This document shows positions 45,817-53,333 of a stretch of 62,476 bases of DNA, in pieces. The DNA is from Marixanthomonas sp963974425 (GTDB lineage: Bacteria > Bacteroidota > Bacteroidia > Flavobacteriales > Flavobacteriaceae): positions 1 through 62,476 of the forward strand of contig NZ_CAXBCK010000020.1 in NCBI RefSeq assembly GCF_963974425.1, written 5' to 3'. The notes beneath the pieces were generated by a model. It made no database searches and was not told where the DNA came from. It saw nothing but the letters and a program-made list of their open reading frames with translations. The position numbers were made by a program, and so were the translations under genes. How positions within the stretch are numbered: the stretch's first letter is position 1; each line of letters opens with the position of its first letter.

Positions 45817-46371
45817 ATGAAAAGATTTCTTTTACTTTCATTCTTTGCCGTTCTGTTGGTATCCTGCGGAAGTTCCCGAAATGTAACAAAACAAAAAAAG
45901 ATAACTCGTCCTACTACCACTAGGGTAACTAGTACTAATAGTACAGCTAAAACTGCTCCTGACCATGTTAAAAAATCTGTTGCCCCTAAAAAGGTAAATA
46001 AAATTATTGCCTATGCTAAAACATTTCAAGGCACGCGGTATAAATTTGGCGGAACGACAAAAAAAGGAATGGATTGTTCAGGGTTGGTCTATACTTCTTT
46101 TAAAAATGAAAACATTGGTTTGCCTAGAGTGTCTAGGGACATGGCCAAACAAGGAAAACGAATTTCACTCCGTAATGCAGAAGAGGGAGATTTGTTGTTT
46201 TTTCAAACCAATAAAACTCGTAAGGTTATTAACCATGTGGGGCTCGTCGTAGAATCAAAAAGAGGGGTGGTAAAATTTATACACTCAACAACTTCCAGAG
46301 GTGTAATAGTTTCTTCACTCGATGAAAACTATTGGAATAATGCGTTTGTAGAGGTACGACGGGTTATTTAA
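45817..46371 (+). CDS. NlpC/P60 (C40) peptidoglycan endopeptidase lipoprotein
   Basis: 184 residues. Lipobox VSCGSS (Cys17), a Thr/Lys-rich linker, then the NlpC/P60 catalytic domain with Cys87 (MDCSGLV), His140 (INHVGLV) and His156 (IHSTTSRG). Cleaves peptide cross-bridges in the cell wall from the periplasmic side of the outer membrane. Follows lpxB closely and is probably co-transcribed. Confidence 0.93.
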   Translation: MKRFLLLSFFAVLLVSCGSSRNVTKQKKITRPTTTRVTSTNSTAKTAPDHVKKSVAPKKVNKIIAYAKTFQGTRYKFGGTTKKGMDCSGLVYTSFKNENIGLPRVSRDMAKQGKRISLRNAEEGDLLFFQTNKTRKVINHVGLVVESKRGVVKFIHSTTSRGVIVSSLDENYWNNAFVEVRRVI

Positions 46372-46558
46372 ATAAAGAGGATAATTAAGGTTTTTTAAAC
46401 CTGAACCCCTCGTATTTAGTGATATATGCTTAATCTTGCCATTGGGAAGTTTACTTTTAGCGTTTATTTCTAAAGCATTTTTTTATAATTCTAGTGCTTT
46501 TCATTAAGAAGAAAATAAAGCTAGTCATAGATATAACTAGTAGCAACTTGTAATTTTA

Positions 46559-46580
46559 TGGTTCTTTACTAAAAGAACTA
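46559..46580. promoter_or_regulatory. inverted-repeat operator over the GbsR-like gene promoter
   Basis: TGGTTCTTTA and AAAAGAACTA are near-perfect inverted copies of the half-site TAGTTCTTTT (8 of 10 for the left arm), separated by two bases. The site ends 11 bases before the TATATTTG -7 box, that is over the -33 region. The same half-site recurs at 47092-47113. Confidence 0.6.
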
Positions 46581-46590
46581 TAAAAGATAC

Positions 46591-46598
46591 TATATTTG
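46591..46598 (+). promoter_or_regulatory. TAnnTTTG -7 box for the GbsR-like gene
   Basis: TATATTTG, 11 bases before the ATG at 46609; transcript would have a very short leader. Confidence 0.6.
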
Positions 46599-46608
46599 CA
46601 AAAGCACT

Positions 46609-47073
46609 ATGGAAAAGATTCAATTAACAGAAAAGCAAAAAGAATTATTGGAGGCCTATGGGGTTATTCAAGAACAATTTGGACTATCTCCTGCATCTGC
46701 TAGGGTAAATGCACTGTTAACAGTAATTGATCAAGAAGAGCTTACCTTCGATGAAATTAGAAAAATTCTTTCTTTAAGTAAAAGTGCCACTAGTAATGCG
46801 ATTAATAATTTATTGACTATAAACTATATTGGTTACCGAACAAAGTTGGGAGAACGTAAACGTTATTTTTTCTCTCGAATGGATCAATGGCAGGATTCTT
46901 TCAGAAAAAATCTAGATGGATTTAGGGAATACAATAAAGTTATGAAAGCAATCCTAGCAGAGAGAACACCTAAAACAAAGGATTATAATACTAAAGTAAA
47001 AGAGTTGACTCAGTTTATAGACTATTATAGTGAGGAGGCAAAAAAAATTATTGATAACTGGGAAAAAAAGTAA
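46609..47073 (+). CDS. GbsR/MarR-family transcriptional regulator
   Basis: 154 residues. N-terminal winged helix with LTFDEIRKILSLSKSATSNAINNLL (recognition helix in two parts) and a C-terminal dimer helix pair. This matches the GbsR-type MarR proteins. Family knowledge: GbsR senses glycine betaine/choline in osmoprotection. The two identical-type operators around this gene, one at its own promoter and one before the next gene, fit autoregulation plus control of the neighbouring 78-residue protein and MscS channel. Confidence 0.88.
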   Translation: MEKIQLTEKQKELLEAYGVIQEQFGLSPASARVNALLTVIDQEELTFDEIRKILSLSKSATSNAINNLLTINYIGYRTKLGERKRYFFSRMDQWQDSFRKNLDGFREYNKVMKAILAERTPKTKDYNTKVKELTQFIDYYSEEAKKIIDNWEKK

Positions 47074-47091
47074 CTCTTTTTTTATTCACAA

Positions 47092-47113
47092 TAGTTCTTT
47101 TATTTCAGAACTA
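47092..47113. promoter_or_regulatory. second inverted-repeat operator upstream of the 78-residue/MscS pair
   Basis: TAGTTCT (47092-47098) and AGAACTA (47107-47113) form an inverted repeat with the half-site seen at 46559-46580. A further single half TAAAAGAA lies at 47131-47138, 5 bases before the ATG. Confidence 0.6.
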
Positions 47114-47142
47114 AACATTTTTATTTTAACTAAAAGAATAAT

Positions 47143-47379
47143 ATGTTCTATTATATTGCAAGTAATAAACCAAAACTCGAAGTGAGTATTGTTAAAAATT
47201 GCTCTGAATCAGATTTAGAAAGATTGTTACTTTTTATTGATGCTCTATCAGAGACTCCAGATATGGAAATTGTCTTTAAAGTGCTTCCTTCCATAAAAAA
47301 ACAATTTACAAAAACATTACTGTCATATAACTGGAATGCGGTTTATGCTTATAATATTGAAGAAAATATCCTCCAATGA
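47143..47379 (+). CDS. 78-residue protein of unknown function, coupled to MscS
   Basis: Begins MFYYIASNKPKLEVSIVKNC; mixed alpha/beta, acidic, no membrane segment. No known domain recognised. Its stop overlaps the MscS start (ATGA) and an operator for the upstream regulator precedes it, so it is a genuine co-regulated gene. Confidence 0.68.
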   Translation: MFYYIASNKPKLEVSIVKNCSESDLERLLLFIDALSETPDMEIVFKVLPSIKKQFTKTLLSYNWNAVYAYNIEENILQ

Positions 47380-48503
47380 TAGAGTTTTTGACCACCTATA
47401 AAGTAGCAATTCTTTACGCAATTGCTGTTGTAGTTGTTGTATTACTTTTACGGTTTTTAACCAAATTATTTCACAATTGGTTAGAAAAACGTTTCCGAAA
47501 AAAACACCACGGAGAAGAACCCACTACAATACACTTAATTCAAAAAATCCTGAATGCGCTTTGGATAGTTTTAGGTATAATGGCACTGGCTTTTATATTT
47601 ATAGATGAAGAACAACACAAAATTGCTAGAAAAAACTTTATTCTAGTTTTGTATCTAGGTATTGTCGCTGTTATCACTTTGGTGGCAGCATCGGTGGTGC
47701 AAACTTGGTTTTTAAGAAAAATTAAGGAGAAAACAGTTGCTAACCAAGATACGACTAGTTATAAATTTTTACAATACATAGCCGTATTTGGGGTATATTT
47801 TATTGGGGGTTTATTAATTCTAATTGCGTTTGAGTCTATGCGCAGCTTTGCCGCTACCGCATTAGGTGGTGCTGGAGTGCTTGCTGTAGTTGCGGGAGTT
47901 GCTTCGCAAGAAGCTTTGTCAAATCTCGTCGGAGGATTGTTTATCATTTCGTTCAAACCATTTAAAATAGGCGATATCATTAAACTTGATGAAACGATGG
48001 TAGGAACGGTAACCGATATTACCTTGCGCCACACCATTATCAGAAATTACGAAAACAAGATGATTGTCATCCCCAATTCGGTAATCAATAAAGAGAAACT
48101 GATTAATTATGATTTAGGCGACCGTATGTGCTGCCAGTGGATAGAAATTGGAATCTCCTACGATAGCGATATCGATTTGGCAAAGCACATTATGCGAGAG
48201 GAATGTGAAGATCACACTAATTTAATAGATAACCGAAGCGAACTAGACAAATACAATAATGAAAAAAAAGTAGCTGTGCGAGTTATATCACTTGGTGATT
48301 CGGCTGTTACATTACATGCCTGGGCCTGGGCAAGTAATTTTACCGATGCTTTTCAAATGAAGTGTGACTTGTACGAAAGCATTAAAAAACGATTTGATAG
48401 AGAAGGGATTTCCATTCCATTTCCGCACAGGACGATGGTTTTTAAAGAAAACCAATTAAACGAACTTAAAGACCAACTTCAACAATCCAAAAAAGAAGAT
48501 TAA
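47376..48503 (+). CDS. MscS-family mechanosensitive channel
   Basis: 375 residues, about five membrane helices. The pore helix TM3 has the Gly/Ala pattern ATALGGAGVLAVVAGVASQ, then EALSNLVGGLFIISFKPFKIGD and the beta domain with VIPNSVINKEKLINYD. The C-terminal cytoplasmic cage follows to about 355. Opens under membrane tension to release solutes on hypo-osmotic shock. Coupled to the 78-residue gene and downstream of a GbsR-like regulator, which fits an osmotic-response unit. Confidence 0.93.
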   Translation: MIEFLTTYKVAILYAIAVVVVVLLLRFLTKLFHNWLEKRFRKKHHGEEPTTIHLIQKILNALWIVLGIMALAFIFIDEEQHKIARKNFILVLYLGIVAVITLVAASVVQTWFLRKIKEKTVANQDTTSYKFLQYIAVFGVYFIGGLLILIAFESMRSFAATALGGAGVLAVVAGVASQEALSNLVGGLFIISFKPFKIGDIIKLDETMVGTVTDITLRHTIIRNYENKMIVIPNSVINKEKLINYDLGDRMCCQWIEIGISYDSDIDLAKHIMREECEDHTNLIDNRSELDKYNNEKKVAVRVISLGDSAVTLHAWAWASNFTDAFQMKCDLYESIKKRFDREGISIPFPHRTMVFKENQLNELKDQLQQSKKED

Positions 48504-48626
48504 ACCATTAAAGTTAACATTGAAATTACAAAAATATAGCAGACATACTTAGCGTTAAGCTAACTACAGCTGTATATATTTCAAGAAACCTTATCAGACT
48601 AAAATAGAAATTTTTAAAAACACTAA

Positions 48627-49646
48627 ATGAACAAACCAACACTACTTATCGTAGCTTTTTTGATCACTGCTTTTGCACCTGTTTTTAGCCAAGATAGAGA
48701 AGGCACACAACAGCAGTCTACAGATTCGCTTCAACAAAAAGCAACGCAGGGAATTAAAGAAAAGTTTCCGCGTACCCGAATACTAAATTTTGAATACGGC
48801 CAGAGTCTAAGCCGTGATTTTACATCAGAGCTTTTTGAAGAAGGTTTTCAAGACGGAGAAATAAAAACACAGCGCAACTTTAATGCTTCGGCAAACATTC
48901 CTATCTATAAAACTAGAAAATGGGGAGTAATGGGTTCGTTAAACTATCAATTTAGTGAATTTGAGTTTGATGATATTGAAACGACAGGTATTAGTGTATT
49001 TGAACAAAATGGGATTGTTAATTTTCATAATTTTTCCGTCGCAGTTAGTTCCACTTATTTTTCAACCCTCTTTAAAAAACCGGTTATTTACAATGCTTCC
49101 TTAATCGTGGATGGTAATGACGAAGGTGTAGAACGATTAAAAGGATTGGCAGGTCTTTCTTTTATTTTAAAAAGAACAGAGCGTACCACGATAACTTTGG
49201 GGGCTATTGTTTTTATAGATCCGACGTCACAAATTCCATTTTTCCCAACATTTACGTACAACCACAGGTTTAAAAACTCTAAATGGGAAGTAGATTTTAT
49301 ACTTCCGCAGCGTTTGTTGTTAAGAAGACCAATAGGTGAAAATGGTCGGTTTTCTATAGGAAGTACCTTTGGATCTACTGGTTTTTATGTAAATGTGGAT
49401 AGTCCAGGCTTTGCCGATGTATTTGAGTACAGTCAATTGGAAATAAAATCTGGTATAATCTACGAACACCGTTTCAGTAATTATTTGATAGGTACTTTTC
49501 AAGGAGGGTTACAAAACTTTATTAGTAACCGTTTAACTGAAAAGGGCGAGCCAACAAGCGATTTTATCTATAAAAATGAACAAGAAGCAACAGGGTGTTT
49601 TCAAGTAGGATTTTCTATTGACCCTTTTGCTGGTAAAAAGAAATAA
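48627..49646 (+). CDS. outer-membrane beta-barrel protein (DUF6268-like)
   Basis: 339 residues. Signal peptide cut near PVFSQ, a Gln/Ser/Thr-rich N-terminus, then amphipathic strands separated by turns, ending FQVGFSIDPFAGKKK. The fold and length fit the DUF6268 outer-membrane barrel family common in Bacteroidetes. Ligand or transport role unknown. Confidence 0.78.
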   Translation: MNKPTLLIVAFLITAFAPVFSQDREGTQQQSTDSLQQKATQGIKEKFPRTRILNFEYGQSLSRDFTSELFEEGFQDGEIKTQRNFNASANIPIYKTRKWGVMGSLNYQFSEFEFDDIETTGISVFEQNGIVNFHNFSVAVSSTYFSTLFKKPVIYNASLIVDGNDEGVERLKGLAGLSFILKRTERTTITLGAIVFIDPTSQIPFFPTFTYNHRFKNSKWEVDFILPQRLLLRRPIGENGRFSIGSTFGSTGFYVNVDSPGFADVFEYSQLEIKSGIIYEHRFSNYLIGTFQGGLQNFISNRLTEKGEPTSDFIYKNEQEATGCFQVGFSIDPFAGKKK

Positions 49647-49737
49647 ATTGTACCTTTTTATTACTTTATTAACTACTATGTTTAAAGGGGTGTTTTAATT
49701 TTATTAATCTAATAATTAAATTTCTAAAATATAAACT

Positions 49738-50496
49738 ATGTTAAAACTTGAAAAAATAGAAGGCACAGTTATTTTTGAATTCTCTATAGATGGAGATATT
49801 GATAAAGAAAGTGTTGAGGAGTTTTATAAGCTTTTAGAGTTAAAAGCAGAACAGCATCAAAAAATGAAATTGCTCGGTACTATTAATGAGTTTCCTGGGT
49901 TTAAAGATTTTAAAGCATTCAGTTCTACTTTAAAGATGAAAGTGAAAGCTGTTCGTAATATAGGGAAGTATGCAATCTTATCAGGTAAGGAATGGGTAGA
50001 GACTTTATTGCCGACAGGAAATTTTCTAACACCAGGAATACCGATGAAACAATTTGACCTTGATGAACGTAAAAAGGCCATTGCTTGGTTAGAAAAGGAC
50101 GATGTAAAAACCTATAAAGAGGACGAGTATCTTTCAAAATTGGATATAAAAAATATTAAGGGGACTAATATCTATTCCTTCACGATAGATGGAAAAATAG
50201 ATGAAGGCGGAATGACCGCACTATATAATATACTTAAAAATAAAAAGCATGAAGGTAAAATAAACCTTCTAGCAACCTATAAAGATTTTGATGGCTTTGA
50301 TAGCTTTAAAGCCTTTACCGAAGGTTTAAAAGTAGATTTTGGTGCCTTAGGAAACGTAGAGAAATATGCCATTGTCACAGATAGAAAATGGGTGCATAAG
50401 CTTGCCGAAATAGAAAGTAAAATTCTTCCTGGGATTAGTATGAAAGGATTTGCTTTAGACGAAGCAGATAAAGCTTTAGAATGGTTGAAAAAGTAA
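49738..50496 (+). CDS. tandem SpoIIAA/STAS-like protein
   Basis: 252 residues made of two similar halves (about 1-120 and 127-252). Each has the order: a FSIDGDIDKE / FTIDGKIDEG strand-turn, a helix, FPGFKDFKAFSSTLK / FDGFDSFKAFTEGLK, then GKYAILSGKEWVE / EKYAIVTDRKWVH, and ends in a PGIPMKQFDLDE / PGISMKGFALDE tail. Single-domain SpoIIAA-like proteins of this type occur widely; a fused pair suggests an internal dimer. Lipid or small-ligand binding is a possible role. Last core gene before the tRNA fragment. Confidence 0.85.
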   Translation: MLKLEKIEGTVIFEFSIDGDIDKESVEEFYKLLELKAEQHQKMKLLGTINEFPGFKDFKAFSSTLKMKVKAVRNIGKYAILSGKEWVETLLPTGNFLTPGIPMKQFDLDERKKAIAWLEKDDVKTYKEDEYLSKLDIKNIKGTNIYSFTIDGKIDEGGMTALYNILKNKKHEGKINLLATYKDFDGFDSFKAFTEGLKVDFGALGNVEKYAIVTDRKWVHKLAEIESKILPGISMKGFALDEADKALEWLKK

Positions 50497-50521
50497 TTAA
50501 GGAGATGCTTTAGCTTAATAA

Positions 50522-50553
50522 AAAAAGCCTTTCAGAAATGAAAGGCTTTTTCT
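50522..50553 (+). terminator. bidirectional terminator between the SpoIIAA-like gene and the tRNA fragment
   Basis: AAAAAGCCTTTCA (50522-50534) and TGAAAGGCTTTTT (50539-50551) pair across a GAAA loop, a 13-bp stem. Confidence 0.9.
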
Positions 50554-50556
50554 TAG

Positions 50557-50599
50557 TAGCGGGAACTGGACTCGAACCAGTGACCTTCGGGTTATGAGC
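50557..50599 (-). other. 3' fragment of a CAT-anticodon tRNA (attachment site of the element)
   Basis: On the minus strand the sequence gives the anticodon loop CTCATAA, 3' anticodon stem CCCGA, variable AGGTC, a T-arm ACTGG-TTCGAGT-CCAGT and the 3' acceptor strand. To the right of 50599, where the D-arm and 5' acceptor should be, the sequence no longer pairs (CTAAG instead of TCGGG). It is therefore a 3' fragment of tRNA-Met (or the lysidine-modified tRNA-Ile), left behind when an element inserted into the tRNA gene. The intact tRNA should be restored at the right end of the element, outside the window. Confidence 0.85.
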
Positions 50600-50701
50600 T
50601 TAGAGGTAAGATGTGTAGATATTCCACAAAACATTATAAAATGTATGATTATCAATGATTTAATTTTTTTTGTTATTGAACAAAACTATTTATAATCAAA
50701 T

Positions 50702-50723
50702 TATTCTGTACCTATTCTGTACC
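50702..50723. repeat. tandem 11-bp repeat before the integrase
   Basis: TATTCTGTACC occurs twice back to back, then continues into CCTTTTT. It lies 103 bp from the tRNA fragment and just upstream of a TATCTTTA -7-like box (50741-50748). Candidate arm-type binding site for the integrase or for an excisionase. Confidence 0.55.
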
Positions 50724-50772
50724 CCTTTTTATTTTTTAACTATCTTTATACACTACAAGTAAAGAGAATGTT

Positions 50773-52113
50773 ATGGCTAGTATTAAGATTGTTCGTCGTA
50801 AAAATAAAGAAAGGAAAGATGGTACTGCTCCACTCGCTTTAAGAATTAGTGAAAATTATAAAACAAACTATAAATTTACTGGACACTATGTGCTTGAAAA
50901 GGATTGGGATAAAGTTGTGGGGAGAGTAAAAAGAACCCATTCTAACTTCAAAAAATTAAATAATTTTTTGATGAAAAAACTTACCGAGGCTAATGATATT
51001 TACTTTGACACCAAAGTTGAAAATATAACTCCAAAACAGGTAAAACAAAAGTTAAAAGGACCAGGCGGATCTAAATCTTTTTTTACAGTTGCGGCCGAAC
51101 GCATACAAAGTAAATACGACCGCGGTACTTTTTCTGTCGCAAAACCAGAGTTATCCATACTTTACAATTTGGAAGAGTTCTTAAACCTTAAAATGTCCCT
51201 TTCCAAAAATGCAAACATAAAAGCGATTAAAGAACGAAGAAAAGAGCGAATAAGTAAAGCGAGAAAAGCTGAATATTCATTTGAAGATGGCATTGATCAT
51301 TTCAAAAAAAACAAGAAATTAAAATTCCGAGATATTAACGAAGCTTTTTTGGGGAGGTTTAAAACTTTTTGTTCAGTTTATTTGAATCAAAAAACCCGAA
51401 CAATCACCAACCAACTTATATTTATTAGAACTCTTTTTAATATCGCGATTAAAGATGGAATTGTATCATCCAAATTTTATCCTTTTGCAGGTAAAAAAGA
51501 GAAAATACACATAGGTTCTGGAAACAAAATAGGTTTGACCATTCAAGAAGTCGAAAAAATTGAAGCTCTGAAACTTAAAAAAAATACTTCTATTTGGAAC
51601 ACGCATAATGTTTGGTTAATTTCTTTTTACTTTGCCGGAATACGTATTTCTGATGTAGTCAAATTAAGATGGACAGATTTTAAAGACAACCGGCTTTATT
51701 ATATAATGAATAAAAATGAAAAGCCGCTCAGTCTTAAAGTTCCTGAAAAGGCTGCTGCTATTCTAAAATTTTACAAAAACAACCAGTCAGAAAATAATGG
51801 CTATGTGTTTCCATTCTTGAAGGAGGTGAATTCTAAAGATAAAGAGGATGTTTTTGTTAAGACCAGAAATGCTACTAGGCTATTTAATAAGTATCTTAAA
51901 AAAATAGCCAAGCAATGTGATATTGATAAAAATTTATCAAATCACATTGCTCGCCACAGTTTCGGGAATATTGCCGGAGATAGAATTCATCCTTTGATGC
52001 TACAAAAACTCTATCGTCATAGTGATTTAAAAACCACGTTGAATTATCAGGCAAACTTCATCAATAGGGATGCAGACGATGCGCTAGATAGTGTTGTGAA
52101 TTTTAAAAGTTAA
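50773..52113 (+). CDS. tyrosine recombinase / integrase (Bacteroidetes SAM-like type)
   Basis: 446 residues. N-terminal arm-binding domain (IKIVRRKNKERKDGTAPLALRI), a SAM-like core-binding domain (about 165-245) with an unusual basic insert KAIKERRKERISKARK near 150-166, then the catalytic domain: Arg291 (FAGIRISD), His391 and Arg394 (NHIARHSFG), His416 (LYRHSDLKTTL) and nucleophile Tyr425 (NYQANF). All catalytic residues are intact. It should integrate and excise the element at the tRNA 3' end. Confidence 0.95.
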   Translation: MASIKIVRRKNKERKDGTAPLALRISENYKTNYKFTGHYVLEKDWDKVVGRVKRTHSNFKKLNNFLMKKLTEANDIYFDTKVENITPKQVKQKLKGPGGSKSFFTVAAERIQSKYDRGTFSVAKPELSILYNLEEFLNLKMSLSKNANIKAIKERRKERISKARKAEYSFEDGIDHFKKNKKLKFRDINEAFLGRFKTFCSVYLNQKTRTITNQLIFIRTLFNIAIKDGIVSSKFYPFAGKKEKIHIGSGNKIGLTIQEVEKIEALKLKKNTSIWNTHNVWLISFYFAGIRISDVVKLRWTDFKDNRLYYIMNKNEKPLSLKVPEKAAAILKFYKNNQSENNGYVFPFLKEVNSKDKEDVFVKTRNATRLFNKYLKKIAKQCDIDKNLSNHIARHSFGNIAGDRIHPLMLQKLYRHSDLKTTLNYQANFINRDADDALDSVVNFKS

Positions 52114-52304
52114 CCTTCTTTTCAGATTCCAGAATAATTTCTAATCAGCTTTAGCGAAGAACGTTGAATATTAATGCAAATACTACGGTAAAAGAAGCAA
52201 TTGACTGTGGACATCCGTGTTGGATACCAATGATGGTATATATTCCTAATTAATTTATTGAACTTTTGACTAATAAAATGTTATTTTTATTTAAAAGATA
52301 AAAT
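52114..52304. other. intergenic region between integrase and the two-gene unit
   Basis: Contains only a 29-codon frame (TTG near 52169, reading NINANTTVKEAIDCGHPCW and on to a stop) that may be a gene remnant. The last 60 bases are AT-rich and probably hold the promoter of the downstream pair. No strong hairpin seen. Confidence 0.4.
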
Positions 52305-53333
52305 ATGAATATTAAGTACGCATCTCTCAATCATATAAACCATAGCAATTCTTCAATTAAAAAAGTGAAAATTGATCATAGTGAGTCGCTTAAAGAATAT
52401 ACTGATAAATTATTTACAGAAATTACAGAAAGCCCTAAAAGAAGACAATATTTATTTACTAGCTCGAAATCTGAAATAAGAAACGTTTTAGAAGATATTA
52501 TTTCTAATAATGATCGTGACAATTCTATAATGCTGGCTGCTAAACGGTTAATGAATAAAGAAAAAGAGGCTCAAGAGCATTTAAAAAATAAAAAGCTCAA
52601 AGTAGAAATACTCAAAGGAAGTTTATTTCAGGCGTATATTGAGATTGATGGTAATGAAAGTATAATTATCTGTAAAGCAGATCATACAGAATTTTTAGAC
52701 GAAAACTCTCTAACTGTTCGAAGTGGTTTACCATGGAATAAGAAAATTTTCAAAGCGGCGCTTATTCGACTTGACCATGGACAGATTGATGAAGAAGTAG
52801 ATGTACTTGATGCCAATCTATCAAAATATTGGTGGAGAGAATTTTTAGAACTTGAGGCAAAGCATACAGATGCTCATAACACGGAAAAATCAATGGAACA
52901 TTTTGACAATCGTGTTTTCAATAATATTAGAAAAAAACATCCCGCAGATTATCAGATTTTGAGAAATAGTTTTGTTGGATATTTCCGAAACAATAAAATT
53001 TTTGAAGTTGAAGACTTTATTAAATCTCTTTTTTCAAATTATGAACCAGAAGACAATAGTCTTAAAATAGAAACTTTAGTTGCTAAAATAAGATCATTGC
53101 CTAATAAGCTGGATTTTGATCAAACATTTAATATTTCTAAAAGACATATAAAAAAAAGGATGAGGGAAAAAGTAAAGGTGTCGGAATCAATTGACCTCCT
53201 TTTAAAAACTGAAATTCCTAATTTCAGAAAAACATTAAGGTCAGGAAAGACGGAAAGCGGCCAAATGTATTTACAGATTTTAACCGATAGCGAAAAAGTT
53301 TATAGAGAGTTTCTTCGAAAAGATAATGAATAA
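52305..53333 (+). CDS. unknown protein, first gene of an overlapping pair (possible NdpA/KwaB-like fold)
   Basis: 342 residues, charged, no signal or membrane segment: cytoplasmic. N-terminal half is mixed (helices about 26-95, strands about 96-160 with LFQAYIEIDGNESIIICKAD and NSLTVRSGLPWNKK). A helical middle (about 172-245: LSKYWWREFLELEAKHTDAH, then PADYQILRNSFVGYFR) and a basic C-terminus (about 275-342) follow. The helical middle plus a beta C-terminal strand pair remind me of nucleoid-associated NdpA/YejK proteins and of KwaB, but this is weak. The end overlaps the next gene by 8 bases. Directly behind an integrase, so a defence or element-maintenance role is plausible, not shown. Confidence 0.75.
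   Translation: MNIKYASLNHINHSNSSIKKVKIDHSESLKEYTDKLFTEITESPKRRQYLFTSSKSEIRNVLEDIISNNDRDNSIMLAAKRLMNKEKEAQEHLKNKKLKVEILKGSLFQAYIEIDGNESIIICKADHTEFLDENSLTVRSGLPWNKKIFKAALIRLDHGQIDEEVDVLDANLSKYWWREFLELEAKHTDAHNTEKSMEHFDNRVFNNIRKKHPADYQILRNSFVGYFRNNKIFEVEDFIKSLFSNYEPEDNSLKIETLVAKIRSLPNKLDFDQTFNISKRHIKKRMREKVKVSESIDLLLKTEIPNFRKTLRSGKTESGQMYLQILTDSEKVYREFLRKDNE

Noticed and set aside
50557..50640. A complete tRNA gene at this place
   Set aside because: The 5' half does not pair: the bases right of 50599 give CTAAG opposite CCCGA and no D-arm, so only the 3' part is present.
52169..52258. 29-codon frame reading NINANTTVKEAIDCGHPCW
   Set aside because: Too short, TTG start, no recognised family; at most a remnant left by recombination, noted under the intergenic entry.
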